This document shows, one piece after another, positions 1 to 5,699 of a DNA stretch of 9,132 bases. Positions within the stretch are counted from its first letter, which is position 1; each line of letters begins with the position of its first letter. The stretch is from Rickettsiales bacterium (GTDB lineage: Bacteria > Pseudomonadota > Alphaproteobacteria > Rickettsiales > UBA1997), in the NCBI GenBank assembly GCA_947441875.1, contig CANEUR010000031.1:1-9132 (forward strand), in the 5' to 3' direction. Under the pieces are notes generated by a model that was given only the letters and a program-made list of their open reading frames with translations, ran no database searches and was not told where the DNA came from. Both the position numbers and the translations under genes were made by a program.

Positions 1-659
1 AGAATTTTTGGGTTAGAAACAGCAATTCCTCGACCAAATTTTTCGGCCAAAAAACTTAAATTGCCAATAAGTTTTATTTGGTTGCGAAAAAAAATCAACG
101 AAATAACAGAGGTTAAAAAAACCGTAAAAAATAGCCAAAAAGTAAAAACATAACCGCTAGAACTCGTGATTTTTTTAATTGGCACTTCAAAAGTAATTAC
201 ACCTTGCTTTACCTGAATACTTACATTGATGTTTTCTTTTTTTTCTTGATCGGTAAAAATTTGATAAGGGGTAAGTTGATGATTCTCAAGCTCTATTTTA
301 AAACGATTGTAAGGATCAAGAACTGGCTGAAAATATTGATAAATTTTATTTTTTGTCTGTTGATTGCTATCGGCAATTTTAATAGTTTTAAGTTTTTTGC
401 GGTATTTAAAGCTATATTTTAAACCTGTATTTTCAGTTAAGTCTTTTAATAGGTTTTCATAACCAGGTTTGTTCACAGAATTTTTGACAAAAACCATTTC
501 GGCAATAACACTTCTTGCCATATGTTTACTGATAACATCGAGGTGACTATAATAAAAAACATAAATCGAAACAAGTTGCACCACCAAAGCAGAAAGTAAA
601 ATTATTAGCAACGATCTGCCGTATAAAGAATGTGGAATAAATTTTTTTAGTTTTTGCAT
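1..659 (-). CDS. envZ: EnvZ-type osmosensor histidine kinase, N-terminal part (runs off the window)
   Basis: This open frame begins with ATG at 659-657 and stays open to the window edge, giving 219 codons; the catalytic half lies outside. EnvZ kinases sit in the inner membrane and phosphorylate OmpR. Visible features are a short basic N-terminus with RSLLIILL entering a first membrane helix (about residues 15-37), a periplasmic loop of about 130 residues rich in Lys, Asn and Gln, and a second helix (about 168-189). The start of a HAMP linker follows: FFRNQIKLIGNLSLFAEKFG, then RG. That linker pattern (FxRNQ-x-Px-LxxxAExFGRG) and the opening helix are what I know from alphaproteobacterial EnvZ. 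The usual Pro of the HAMP is Leu here. No ompR lies upstream in the operon position; a MITE-like element and a tRNA do. The assignment is good at family level, while the His box and ATPase domain cannot be seen. Confidence 0.82.
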   Translation of the reverse strand, partial: MQKLKKFIPHSLYGRSLLIILLSALVVQLVSIYVFYYSHLDVISKHMARSVIAEMVFVKNSVNKPGYENLLKDLTENTGLKYSFKYRKKLKTIKIADSNQQTKNKIYQYFQPVLDPYNRFKIELENHQLTPYQIFTDQEKKENINVSIQVKQGVITFEVPIKKITSSSGYVFTFWLFFTVFLTSVISLIFFRNQIKLIGNLSFLAEKFGRGIAVSNPKI

Positions 660-689
660 TGTTAAAGAGACTGTTGCACTATTACAATT

Positions 690-717
690 ATGCTACATTT
701 AAATTATTACATTTCAA
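690..717 (-). promoter_or_regulatory. Possible promoter for envZ
   Basis: On the minus strand TTGAAA (717-712) is followed after 16 bp by TAGCAT (695-690), placing a start site near 683 and a leader of roughly 25 nt before the ATG at 659. The match is only moderate and the region is AT-rich, so this is tentative. Confidence 0.35.
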
Positions 718-728
718 GTAAAATATTA

Positions 729-887
729 TACCAACTCGCATCTTTAAATAATCAAATAACAAAATAGTTTTAGTTTTAAATTTAGTTTTAAAACCGTTAG
801 TGCACCTAGATAAATCAAGGTTTTAAACTAAAAATTAAAATTAATAAATATGAAGTTATTTTGATTACTTAAAGATGAGACTTGGTA
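729..887. mobile_element. MITE-like palindromic element with ~33 bp terminal inverted repeats
   Basis: The left end (729-760) begins TACCAACTCGCATCTTTAA. The right end, read on the minus strand from 887, begins TACCAAGTCTCATCTTTAA. Over about 33 bp the two arms differ by three substitutions and one single-base gap. Inside, a second inverted repeat continues the palindrome: GTTTTAAAACC near 784-794 against GGTTTTAAAC near 819-828. Almost the whole element can therefore fold into one long hairpin with a loop of about 25 nt. TTA directly flanks both ends (726-728 and 888-890) and may be a 3 bp target duplication, although AT-richness makes this weak evidence. There is no coding capacity. The structure is that of a non-autonomous miniature transposable element; the parental transposase is not in the window. 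A large REP-like or palindromic repeat is the alternative. Confidence 0.68.
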
Positions 888-960
888 TTATAAGACTGTT
901 ACAACAGCAGTTCTATAATTGGTTAAAATTAAAAAAATTTAAATCATCAAAAAAAAGTTG

Positions 961-989
961 TTGCAAATAAAAATTAAGTTATTTAGAAT
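961..989 (+). promoter_or_regulatory. Promoter for tRNA-Glu
   Basis: TTGCAA at 961-966 and TAGAAT at 984-989 are separated by exactly 17 bp, a good vegetative sigma-factor promoter. The predicted start near 996 gives a 5' leader of about 27 nt before the tRNA. Confidence 0.6.
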
Positions 990-1022
990 ATGTTGCTTAT
1001 ATTTTTGTTGCTAAATTTTTTT

Positions 1023-1097
1023 GGCCCCATCGTCTAACGGTTAGGACGTCACCCTTTCACGGTGAAAATACGGGTTCGAATCCCGTTGGGGTCACCA
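1023..1097 (+). tRNA. tRNA-Glu, anticodon UUC
   Basis: The cloverleaf is complete and CCA is encoded. The acceptor arm GGCCCCA pairs with TGGGGTC (G1-C72, a G2-U71 wobble, then four C-G and one A-U). The anticodon stem TCACC/GGTGA (1049-1053/1061-1065) encloses the loop CTTTCAC, so the anticodon is TTC at 1056-1058. The T arm ACGGG-TTCGAAT-CCCGT is canonical. The discriminator base is A, followed by CCA at 1095-1097. The sequence closely resembles other alphaproteobacterial tRNA-Glu genes. The gene stands alone, with its own promoter upstream and a hairpin terminator downstream. Confidence 0.97.
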
Positions 1098-1114
1098 CTT
1101 CTTTAAAACTGTTG

Positions 1115-1747
1115 TTAAATTAGCTTTTTTATTGTTGCTAAGCTAATTTTTTTATTATTTTCTACATAAAAAAACTCCAATTTTTTTAAAACAATATATA
1201 AATCTTGGTAGGTTTTGATATTTTTTAACAAATAATCAATAATATTTTTTGGTAAAATTATTTGTTTTTCTGCTAAATTGTTTAATAAAATATCTTGTAA
1301 TGCACTTTTACTTGGCAATAAAATAAATTGCTTATCAATATTTTTTAATCTTGAAACCAAATCTGGTAGTGTAAACTTTATTTCTTGCATATCAAGCAAA
1401 ATTAAAAATGATTTTTTTTCATTAACAATATTTAACAAATGAAATAAATTTTTTTCAGGTAAATTATTAAAATTTTGCAAAACATAATATTGATCTGGTA
1501 ATAAATTCCAAGGGTTTTCTAATAAATTATCATCAACCAAAATAATTGTTTTATTATTTAATTTTGCACAATAATTTAACAAACATTTTTTACCACTTTT
1601 TTTTGAGCCAAATAAAATAAAGAAAAATTTTTTAGTTTCACTAGAAAAAAAATGCATTAAATATTGATAAGCCAAGTTATTTTCTGGTAAAATTACAAAA
1701 TTTTTATATGCACTAAAAGAATAAAAATCAAAAGAAAGTTGGCTCAT
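1115..1747 (-). CDS. hdaA: DnaA-like regulatory inactivator HdaA (degenerate AAA+)
   Basis: This 210-residue protein has the length and layout of Hda/HdaA, which with the DNA-loaded beta clamp stimulates ATP hydrolysis on DnaA to prevent re-initiation of replication. QLSFDF at residues 3-8 matches the clamp-binding motif at the N-terminus of the family. The P-loop region follows (GSKKSGKK, 47-54). A Walker B-like strand (QYYVLQNFN, 86-94) comes next, then a sensor I strand (LILLDM, 115-120). LPDLVSRL (127-134) carries the box VII arginine R133. The nucleotide site is eroded: Lys replaces the P-loop Ser/Thr, Walker B lacks its acidic pair, and the sensor II arginine seems lost (near 177-183). 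There is no C-terminal DNA-binding domain, as expected for Hda. The gene is very AT-rich and Lys/Asn/Leu-heavy. It converges on tRNA-Glu and diverges from thiC. Confidence 0.8.
   Translation of the reverse strand: MSQLSFDFYSFSAYKNFVILPENNLAYQYLMHFFSSETKKFFFILFGSKKSGKKCLLNYCAKLNNKTIILVDDNLLENPWNLLPDQYYVLQNFNNLPEKNLFHLLNIVNEKKSFLILLDMQEIKFTLPDLVSRLKNIDKQFILLPSKSALQDILLNNLAEKQIILPKNIIDYLLKNIKTYQDLYIVLKKLEFFYVENNKKISLATIKKLI
1117..1153 (+). terminator. Rho-independent terminator of tRNA-Glu
   Basis: A perfect 10 bp stem, AAATTAGCTT (1117-1126) against AAGCTAATTT (1140-1149), closes a 13 nt loop and runs into seven T residues (1147-1153) on the plus strand. It lies 20 nt after the tRNA. The arms are also the last codons and stop of hdaA on the opposite strand. 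The T-run exists only in the plus direction, so the tRNA is the likely client. Confidence 0.65.
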
Positions 1748-1762
1748 AAAATTTTATAAATT

Positions 1763-1791
1763 TTTACTATACATTACCAATTCAATATTGT
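1763..1791 (+). promoter_or_regulatory. Possible promoter for thiC
   Basis: TTTACT (1763-1768) and TATTGT (1786-1791) are 17 bp apart and would start transcription near 1798, about 33 nt before the thiC ATG. It overlaps the hdaA promoter on the other strand, so the two could compete. The match is weak. Confidence 0.33.
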
Positions 1792-1794
1792 AAA
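1766..1794 (-). promoter_or_regulatory. Likely promoter for hdaA
   Basis: On the minus strand TTTACA (1794-1789) and TATAGT (1771-1766) are spaced 17 bp apart. The predicted start near 1759 leaves a leader of about 12 nt, consistent with the absence of a Shine-Dalgarno sequence. Confidence 0.5.
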
Positions 1795-1830
1795 ATTAAA
1801 ATTATTTTTTCCAAGTTATTTTATTTTTTT

Positions 1831-3582
1831 ATGTCTCTTGATTCTACACTTACTTTAGGTAATTTTCCTTCCTCAGAAAAAGTCTATATCACCAACAATA
1901 CTAACAATATTTTTGTGCCAATGAGGCAAATTAATTTATCCGAAAAATCTAGCAATAAAAGTTTTGTTGTTTACGATACTTCTGGCATTTATACCGATAA
2001 TAAAAAATTAACTGAAATAAATTTAAACCATGGTTTGCCAAAAATTCGAAAAGATTGGGTTTTAGAAAGGCAAGATGTAAAATATTATCAAGGTCGAAGC
2101 ATTAAACCAGAAGATAATGGCTCAAAAAATATAAATCAAGTTTCACAATTTAATCTACAAAACTATCAACCGCTAAAAGCCAAAACAGGCAAACAACCAA
2201 CTCAACTCGCTTATGCCAAAGCTGGTATTATTACCAAAGAAATGGAATATATTGCTATTCGAGAAAATATGGCAAGAACCAATCTTAAAAAACCTATTAC
2301 TGCCGAGTTTGTAAGGCAAGAAGTGGCTAGTGGTAGAGCCGTCATTCCTGCTAATATTAATCACCTAGAATCTGAGCCCATGATTATTGGTCGAAATTTT
2401 TTGGTAAAAATCAATGCAAATATTGGTAATTCTGCTATTTTTTCTGGAGTTGAGCAAGAAGTTGAAAAAATGATTTGGGCAACTCGCTGGGGGGCCGATA
2501 CCCTGATGGATCTTTCTACAGGCAACAACATTCATAGCATTAGAGAATGGATTATTCGCAACTGCCCAGTGCCAGTAGGCACAGTGCCACTTTACCAAGC
2601 TCTAGAAAAAGTTAATGGCATTGCCGAAAATCTCACTTGGGAAATTTACAAAGACACCTTAATTGAGCAATGCGAACAAGGGGTTGATTACTTCACTATT
2701 CATGCTGGGGTTTTATTACCTTATATTCCGCTTACCGCTAATCGAGTTACTGGCATTGTTTCACGAGGTGGAGCAATTATGGCAAAATGGTGCTTGGCTC
2801 ATCACAAAGAAAATTTTTTATACACACATTTTGAAGATATCTGCCAAATTATGCAACAATACGATGTCACTTTTTCATTAGGTGACGGTCTTCGCCCTGG
2901 TTCTATTGATGATGCTAACGACGAAGCTCAATTTTCTGAGCTTACTACACTAGGCGAACTCACTAAAATAGCTTGGCAATATAACTGCCAAGTAATGATA
3001 GAAGGGCCAGGCCATGTGCCGATGCATCTCATTCAAGAAAACATGGATAAACAACTAAAATTATGCCATGAAGCCCCATTTTATACTTTAGGACCACTGA
3101 CCACAGATATCGCCCCTGGTTACGATCATATAACTTCGGCAATTGGTGCAGCTATGATTGGCTGGTTTGGAACCGCAATGCTTTGCTATGTTACTCCAAA
3201 AGAGCATTTAGGTTTGCCAAATAAAGAAGATGTCAAAGCTGGTGTTATTGCCTATAAAATTGCCGCTCATGCTGCCGATTTAGCTAAAGGCAATGAGCCA
3301 GCTAGGGCTTGGGATAGCGAGCTTTCTAAAGCACGCTTTGAGTTTCGATGGCAAGATCAATTTAATTTGAGTTTAGATCCCGATACTGCAAAATCTTATC
3401 ACGATTCTACTTTACCTGCTGAAGGGGCAAAATTAGCGCATTTTTGCTCAATGTGTGGCCCTAAATTTTGTTCAATGAAAATCACCCAAGATGTTCGAGA
3501 TTATGCTAAACAACAACAAGGTTTACAAGAAATGAGTGAAAAATTCAAAAAATCTGGTTCAGAAGTTTATATAAAACAATAA
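1831..3582 (+). CDS. thiC: Phosphomethylpyrimidine synthase ThiC
   Basis: ThiC is a cytosolic radical-SAM enzyme that rearranges 5-aminoimidazole ribotide into hydroxymethylpyrimidine phosphate for thiamine synthesis. The 583-residue product is full length, slightly shorter than the roughly 610-630 common in proteobacteria. The N-terminal domain includes VPMRQINLS (29-37). The catalytic barrel carries ASGRAVIPANINH (166-178), GDGLRPGSIDDAND (351-364), EGPGHVPMH (391-399) and KEHLGLPN (457-464). By alignment from memory, H395 and H459 are the metal-binding histidines. LSKARFEFRW (498-507) follows. The C-terminal CSMCGPKFC supplies C539, C542 and C547, the Cx2Cx4C ligands of the [4Fe-4S] cluster. 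All key residues look intact. Codon use is visibly less AT-biased than in hdaA, suggesting strong selection. No other thi gene is adjacent, and the upstream region is too short for a TPP riboswitch. The ATG start agrees with the family N-terminus. Confidence 0.97.
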   Translation: MSLDSTLTLGNFPSSEKVYITNNTNNIFVPMRQINLSEKSSNKSFVVYDTSGIYTDNKKLTEINLNHGLPKIRKDWVLERQDVKYYQGRSIKPEDNGSKNINQVSQFNLQNYQPLKAKTGKQPTQLAYAKAGIITKEMEYIAIRENMARTNLKKPITAEFVRQEVASGRAVIPANINHLESEPMIIGRNFLVKINANIGNSAIFSGVEQEVEKMIWATRWGADTLMDLSTGNNIHSIREWIIRNCPVPVGTVPLYQALEKVNGIAENLTWEIYKDTLIEQCEQGVDYFTIHAGVLLPYIPLTANRVTGIVSRGGAIMAKWCLAHHKENFLYTHFEDICQIMQQYDVTFSLGDGLRPGSIDDANDEAQFSELTTLGELTKIAWQYNCQVMIEGPGHVPMHLIQENMDKQLKLCHEAPFYTLGPLTTDIAPGYDHITSAIGAAMIGWFGTAMLCYVTPKEHLGLPNKEDVKAGVIAYKIAAHAADLAKGNEPARAWDSELSKARFEFRWQDQFNLSLDPDTAKSYHDSTLPAEGAKLAHFCSMCGPKFCSMKITQDVRDYAKQQQGLQEMSEKFKKSGSEVYIKQ

Positions 3583-3772
3583 TGAGACTATTACATCACT
3601 AATTATATTTTGCCTTATTTGCCATTTTTGGTATAAATTTTACCTATTTTTAACTTAATATGTTGAATATGAAGCTAAAAATAGCTAAAATTTCTTACCT
3701 GAAAACATAGCAAAAAATTAAAACAAATTCTAAAATTTTTTAATATAATGTTATATTTCAAATTTTTAGTTT

Positions 3773-3801
3773 TTGCATTTTAAAATAAAGAAGATTATAA
3801 T
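3773..3801 (+). promoter_or_regulatory. Promoter of the pstB-tatB unit
   Basis: TTGCAT (3773-3778), a 17 bp spacer, and a perfect TATAAT (3796-3801) form the best promoter in the window. The predicted start is near 3808, about 28 nt before the pstB ATG. No sequence resembling an enterobacterial Pho box was seen in front of it. A 7 bp-arm AT palindrome lies at 3742-3757. Confidence 0.65.
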
Positions 3802-3835
3802 TTAGATATTTGGCAAAATACAAGTAAAAGTTTTT

Positions 3836-4606
3836 ATGAATAACAAAATATCAGCAATTAACATTAACTTGTTTTACAGTAAAAAACAAACACTTTTTGA
3901 TGTTGATCTTATTTGTAAAGAAAAAACAGTAACTGCTCTAATTGGGCCTTCTGGTTGTGGTAAATCTTCTTTTTTACGTTGTATAAACCGCATGAACGAT
4001 ACCATCGAAAACTGCGAAATTACAGGCTCTATTTTACTTGACGGAATCGATATTTACAGTAAAAATTATGCTAAAGATATCGATTTAGTTAAGCTACGCG
4101 CCTTGGTTGGCATGGTTTTTCAAAAGCCTAACCCTTTTCCAAAATCTATTTTTGATAATGTGGCTTATGGTCCAAAAATTCATGGTTTGTATAGCAATAA
4201 AAAAGAGTTGGCCGAAATAGTAGAATCTAGCCTTACTAAAGCTGGTTTGTGGCAAGAGGTAAAAGATCGCCTACACGAAAATGCCTTGGGGCTTTCTGGC
4301 GGTCAACAACAGAGGCTGTGTATTGCCCGATCTATCGCTATTTCTCCGCAAGTTATTTTAATGGATGAGCCCTGCTCGGCACTCGATCCTATTGCTACCG
4401 CTAAAATTGAAGAGCTTATCGATGAGCTTAAAGTAAATTTTACCATCGTTATTGTTACTCACTCTATGCAACAAGCAGCCAGAGTTTCTGATTATACTGC
4501 TTTTTTTCATTTAGGCAAAATCATCGAATACAATACCACAAATCATATTTTTACTAACCCTAGCATTCAACAAACTCAAGACTACATCACAGGTAGATTT
4601 GGTTAA
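3836..4606 (+). CDS. pstB: Phosphate ABC transporter ATP-binding protein PstB
   Basis: PstB is the cytoplasmic ATPase that drives the PstSCA high-affinity phosphate importer and, in many bacteria, takes part in PhoU/PhoR signalling. The 256-residue protein is full length. It shows Walker A GPSGCGKS (37-44), Q-loop Q96 in VFQKPNPFP, signature LSGGQQQR (153-160), Walker B VILMDEP (173-179), D-loop SALD (181-184) and switch histidine H209. PstB-specific marks are RCINRMND after Walker A, the QKPNPFPKSI stretch, and the C-terminal DYITGRFG. The start matches the normal PstB N-terminus, preceded only by a weak purine-rich stretch. The genes for PstS, PstC, PstA and PhoU are absent here; instead tatB follows 11 bp downstream, presumably on the same transcript. 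The partners must be encoded elsewhere if the transporter works. Confidence 0.95.
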   Translation: MNNKISAININLFYSKKQTLFDVDLICKEKTVTALIGPSGCGKSSFLRCINRMNDTIENCEITGSILLDGIDIYSKNYAKDIDLVKLRALVGMVFQKPNPFPKSIFDNVAYGPKIHGLYSNKKELAEIVESSLTKAGLWQEVKDRLHENALGLSGGQQQRLCIARSIAISPQVILMDEPCSALDPIATAKIEELIDELKVNFTIVIVTHSMQQAARVSDYTAFFHLGKIIEYNTTNHIFTNPSIQQTQDYITGRFG

Positions 4607-4617
4607 AATTATATTTT

Positions 4618-4992
4618 ATGTTTAATTTTTCTTTGGCAGAATTTATTTTGGTAATTATTGTAGCTATTGTGTTTATCAAACCACAAGATTTACCCGAACT
4701 AGCAAAAATGTTGGGCAAAATGGCGGGGGAAATAAAAAAAATCTATCAAAACCTACTTGCGCAGTTTAAAGAAGTGGCAAAACAACCCGAAATTGCTAGT
4801 TTAACCAAAGAATTTCAACAACAAGTTTCGTTGTCTGAAAAAAATAATCAAACACCTACCGAAACAGTAATTATCGACATGTATGGCAAAGAACATATTG
4901 TAAGCAATATTTTTGCGGTACGCCCAGATTTAACCAAAGAGCAAATATCACAAGAAGTGCAAGAACATAACAAAAACAACAATCCTAAATAA
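4618..4992 (+). CDS. tatB: Sec-independent translocase subunit TatB
   Basis: This 124-residue protein has the TatA/B fold: a single N-terminal membrane helix (about 5-20), a turn at K21-P22, and an amphipathic helix (about 24-50). TatB with TatC forms the receptor for twin-arginine signal peptides in the inner membrane. Glu at position 8 in MFNFSLAE and the spacing of QDLPELAKMLGK favour TatB over TatA, which usually has a polar residue further in and an FG motif. The normal G-P or F-G turn is KP here. The tail is long and hydrophilic; it holds VIIDMYGKEHIV (84-95), a segment outside the classical Tat domain, and ends in Asn/Lys. tatA and tatC are not nearby. The gene sits 11 bp after pstB, so cotranscription is likely. 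Its last codons double as a terminator hairpin for the opposing rlpA operon. Confidence 0.82.
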   Translation: MFNFSLAEFILVIIVAIVFIKPQDLPELAKMLGKMAGEIKKIYQNLLAQFKEVAKQPEIASLTKEFQQQVSLSEKNNQTPTETVIIDMYGKEHIVSNIFAVRPDLTKEQISQEVQEHNKNNNPK

Positions 4993-5003
4993 CAGGATTG
5001 TTG
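4972..5003 (-). terminator. Rho-independent terminator of the kdsD-metW-rlpA operon
   Basis: A perfect 10 bp stem, CAACAATCCT (4977-4986) against AGGATTGTTG (4994-5003), has a 7 nt loop that contains the tatB stop codon. Read on the minus strand it is followed by five T residues (4976-4972), the expected terminator layout, 16 nt after the rlpA stop. On the plus strand there is no T-run. Confidence 0.7.
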
Positions 5004-5018
5004 CATCCCATTATAACT

Positions 5019-5699
5019 TTATAAGTCGGTATCAAGACCTAACATTTCAAGCATTTGATCGGTTTCTTCACGAAGCAACTCTACTTTTACTTGGGTGGTG
5101 CCTTTGTTTTTAAAACCTAAAATTTCGGCGGTTTTTTCAGAAACATCAATCACTCTGTTTTTAGCAAAAGGCCCACGATCATTCACACGTACTACTTGGC
5201 TTTTATTATTATCGAGGTTGGTTATTTTTATCATCGAAGGTAGTGGCAAAGTGGGGTGAGCCGCTGTTAAATCGCCTAAATTATAAATTTCGCCGTTAGC
5301 GGTTTTTTTGCCATGAAAATCTTTACCGTACCAAGAGGCAATGCCGATTTCTTCAAAGGTTTCGTAGTTTTGCGGAGTGTAAGTAACATCAAAAGCAGTG
5401 TAAGGCTTACCAATTTTAAAAATGCCATTATATTGATTTTTAAGATGATAATTGGGATCATCAATATTTTCTTGAGATTCTGATGGGGTAGTTATTTTTT
5501 CTTCAGATTTTGTGGAGTTGTTAATTTTAACAATAGAAAACTCTTTAGTGCTGTAGATATTATCTTTTGGTATACCTATTTGCATATTTTCGCTTGGTTT
5601 AGTGCGATATTTTCGTTTGACAAATTTTTTGCTCGCTTCTTCTTCGAAAGCACAAGCCGAAAATAAAATTAAGACAATTAACAAGATGTATCGTTGCAT
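5019..5699 (-). CDS. rlpA: Septal ring lytic transglycosylase RlpA-like lipoprotein
   Basis: RlpA proteins are outer-membrane lipoproteins that cleave or bind denuded peptidoglycan at the division site. I place the start at the ATG at 5699 because it opens a lipoprotein signal: MQRYILLIVLILFSAC, with the lipid-accepting cysteine at residue 16 (Phe at -3 is slightly off consensus). The frame is open upstream to 5810, but that part overlaps metW and breaks the signal peptide. A charged linker (17-115) leads to the double-psi beta-barrel domain: ASWYGKDFHGKKTANGE (121-137), LTAAHPTLP (144-152) and VRVNDRGPF (170-178). H148 and D174 correspond to the catalytic His and Asp described for Pseudomonas RlpA. 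The 226-residue protein ends soon after the barrel and has no SPOR domain. It is the last gene of the kdsD-metW-rlpA unit, overlapping metW by 22 bp. Confidence 0.9.
   Translation of the reverse strand: MQRYILLIVLILFSACAFEEEASKKFVKRKYRTKPSENMQIGIPKDNIYSTKEFSIVKINNSTKSEEKITTPSESQENIDDPNYHLKNQYNGIFKIGKPYTAFDVTYTPQNYETFEEIGIASWYGKDFHGKKTANGEIYNLGDLTAAHPTLPLPSMIKITNLDNNKSQVVRVNDRGPFAKNRVIDVSEKTAEILGFKNKGTTQVKVELLREETDQMLEMLGLDTDL

Larger units (their letters stand above)
660..1022. other. Non-coding stretch between envZ and tRNA-Glu
   Basis: These 363 bases hold no open frame that looks coding. They contain a possible envZ promoter, the 159 bp palindromic element at 729-887, two similar GACTGTT-type words at 670 and 894, and the tRNA-Glu promoter at 961-989. 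Nothing recognisable is left of an ompR gene, which often precedes envZ. Confidence 0.7.

Noticed and set aside
204..422. Plus-strand open frame of 72 codons
   Set aside because: It is antisense to the periplasmic loop of envZ, rich in Phe, Ile and Lys from A/T runs, and has no recognisable motif.
1748..1830. TPP riboswitch before thiC
   Set aside because: The gap is too short and lacks the conserved core; reported instead as an absence.
2173..2598. Minus-strand open frames inside thiC
   Set aside because: They are antisense shadows of a strongly conserved enzyme, with no family resemblance or expression signal.
3673..3686. Hairpin AGCTA-AAAA-TAGCT after thiC
   Set aside because: It has only 5 bp arms, is about 90 bp after the stop, and has no T-run on either strand, so it is a poor terminator.
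3669..3710. Thirteen-codon plus-strand frame (MKLKIAKISYLKT)
   Set aside because: It is too short, has no ribosome site, and is likely in AT-rich non-coding DNA.
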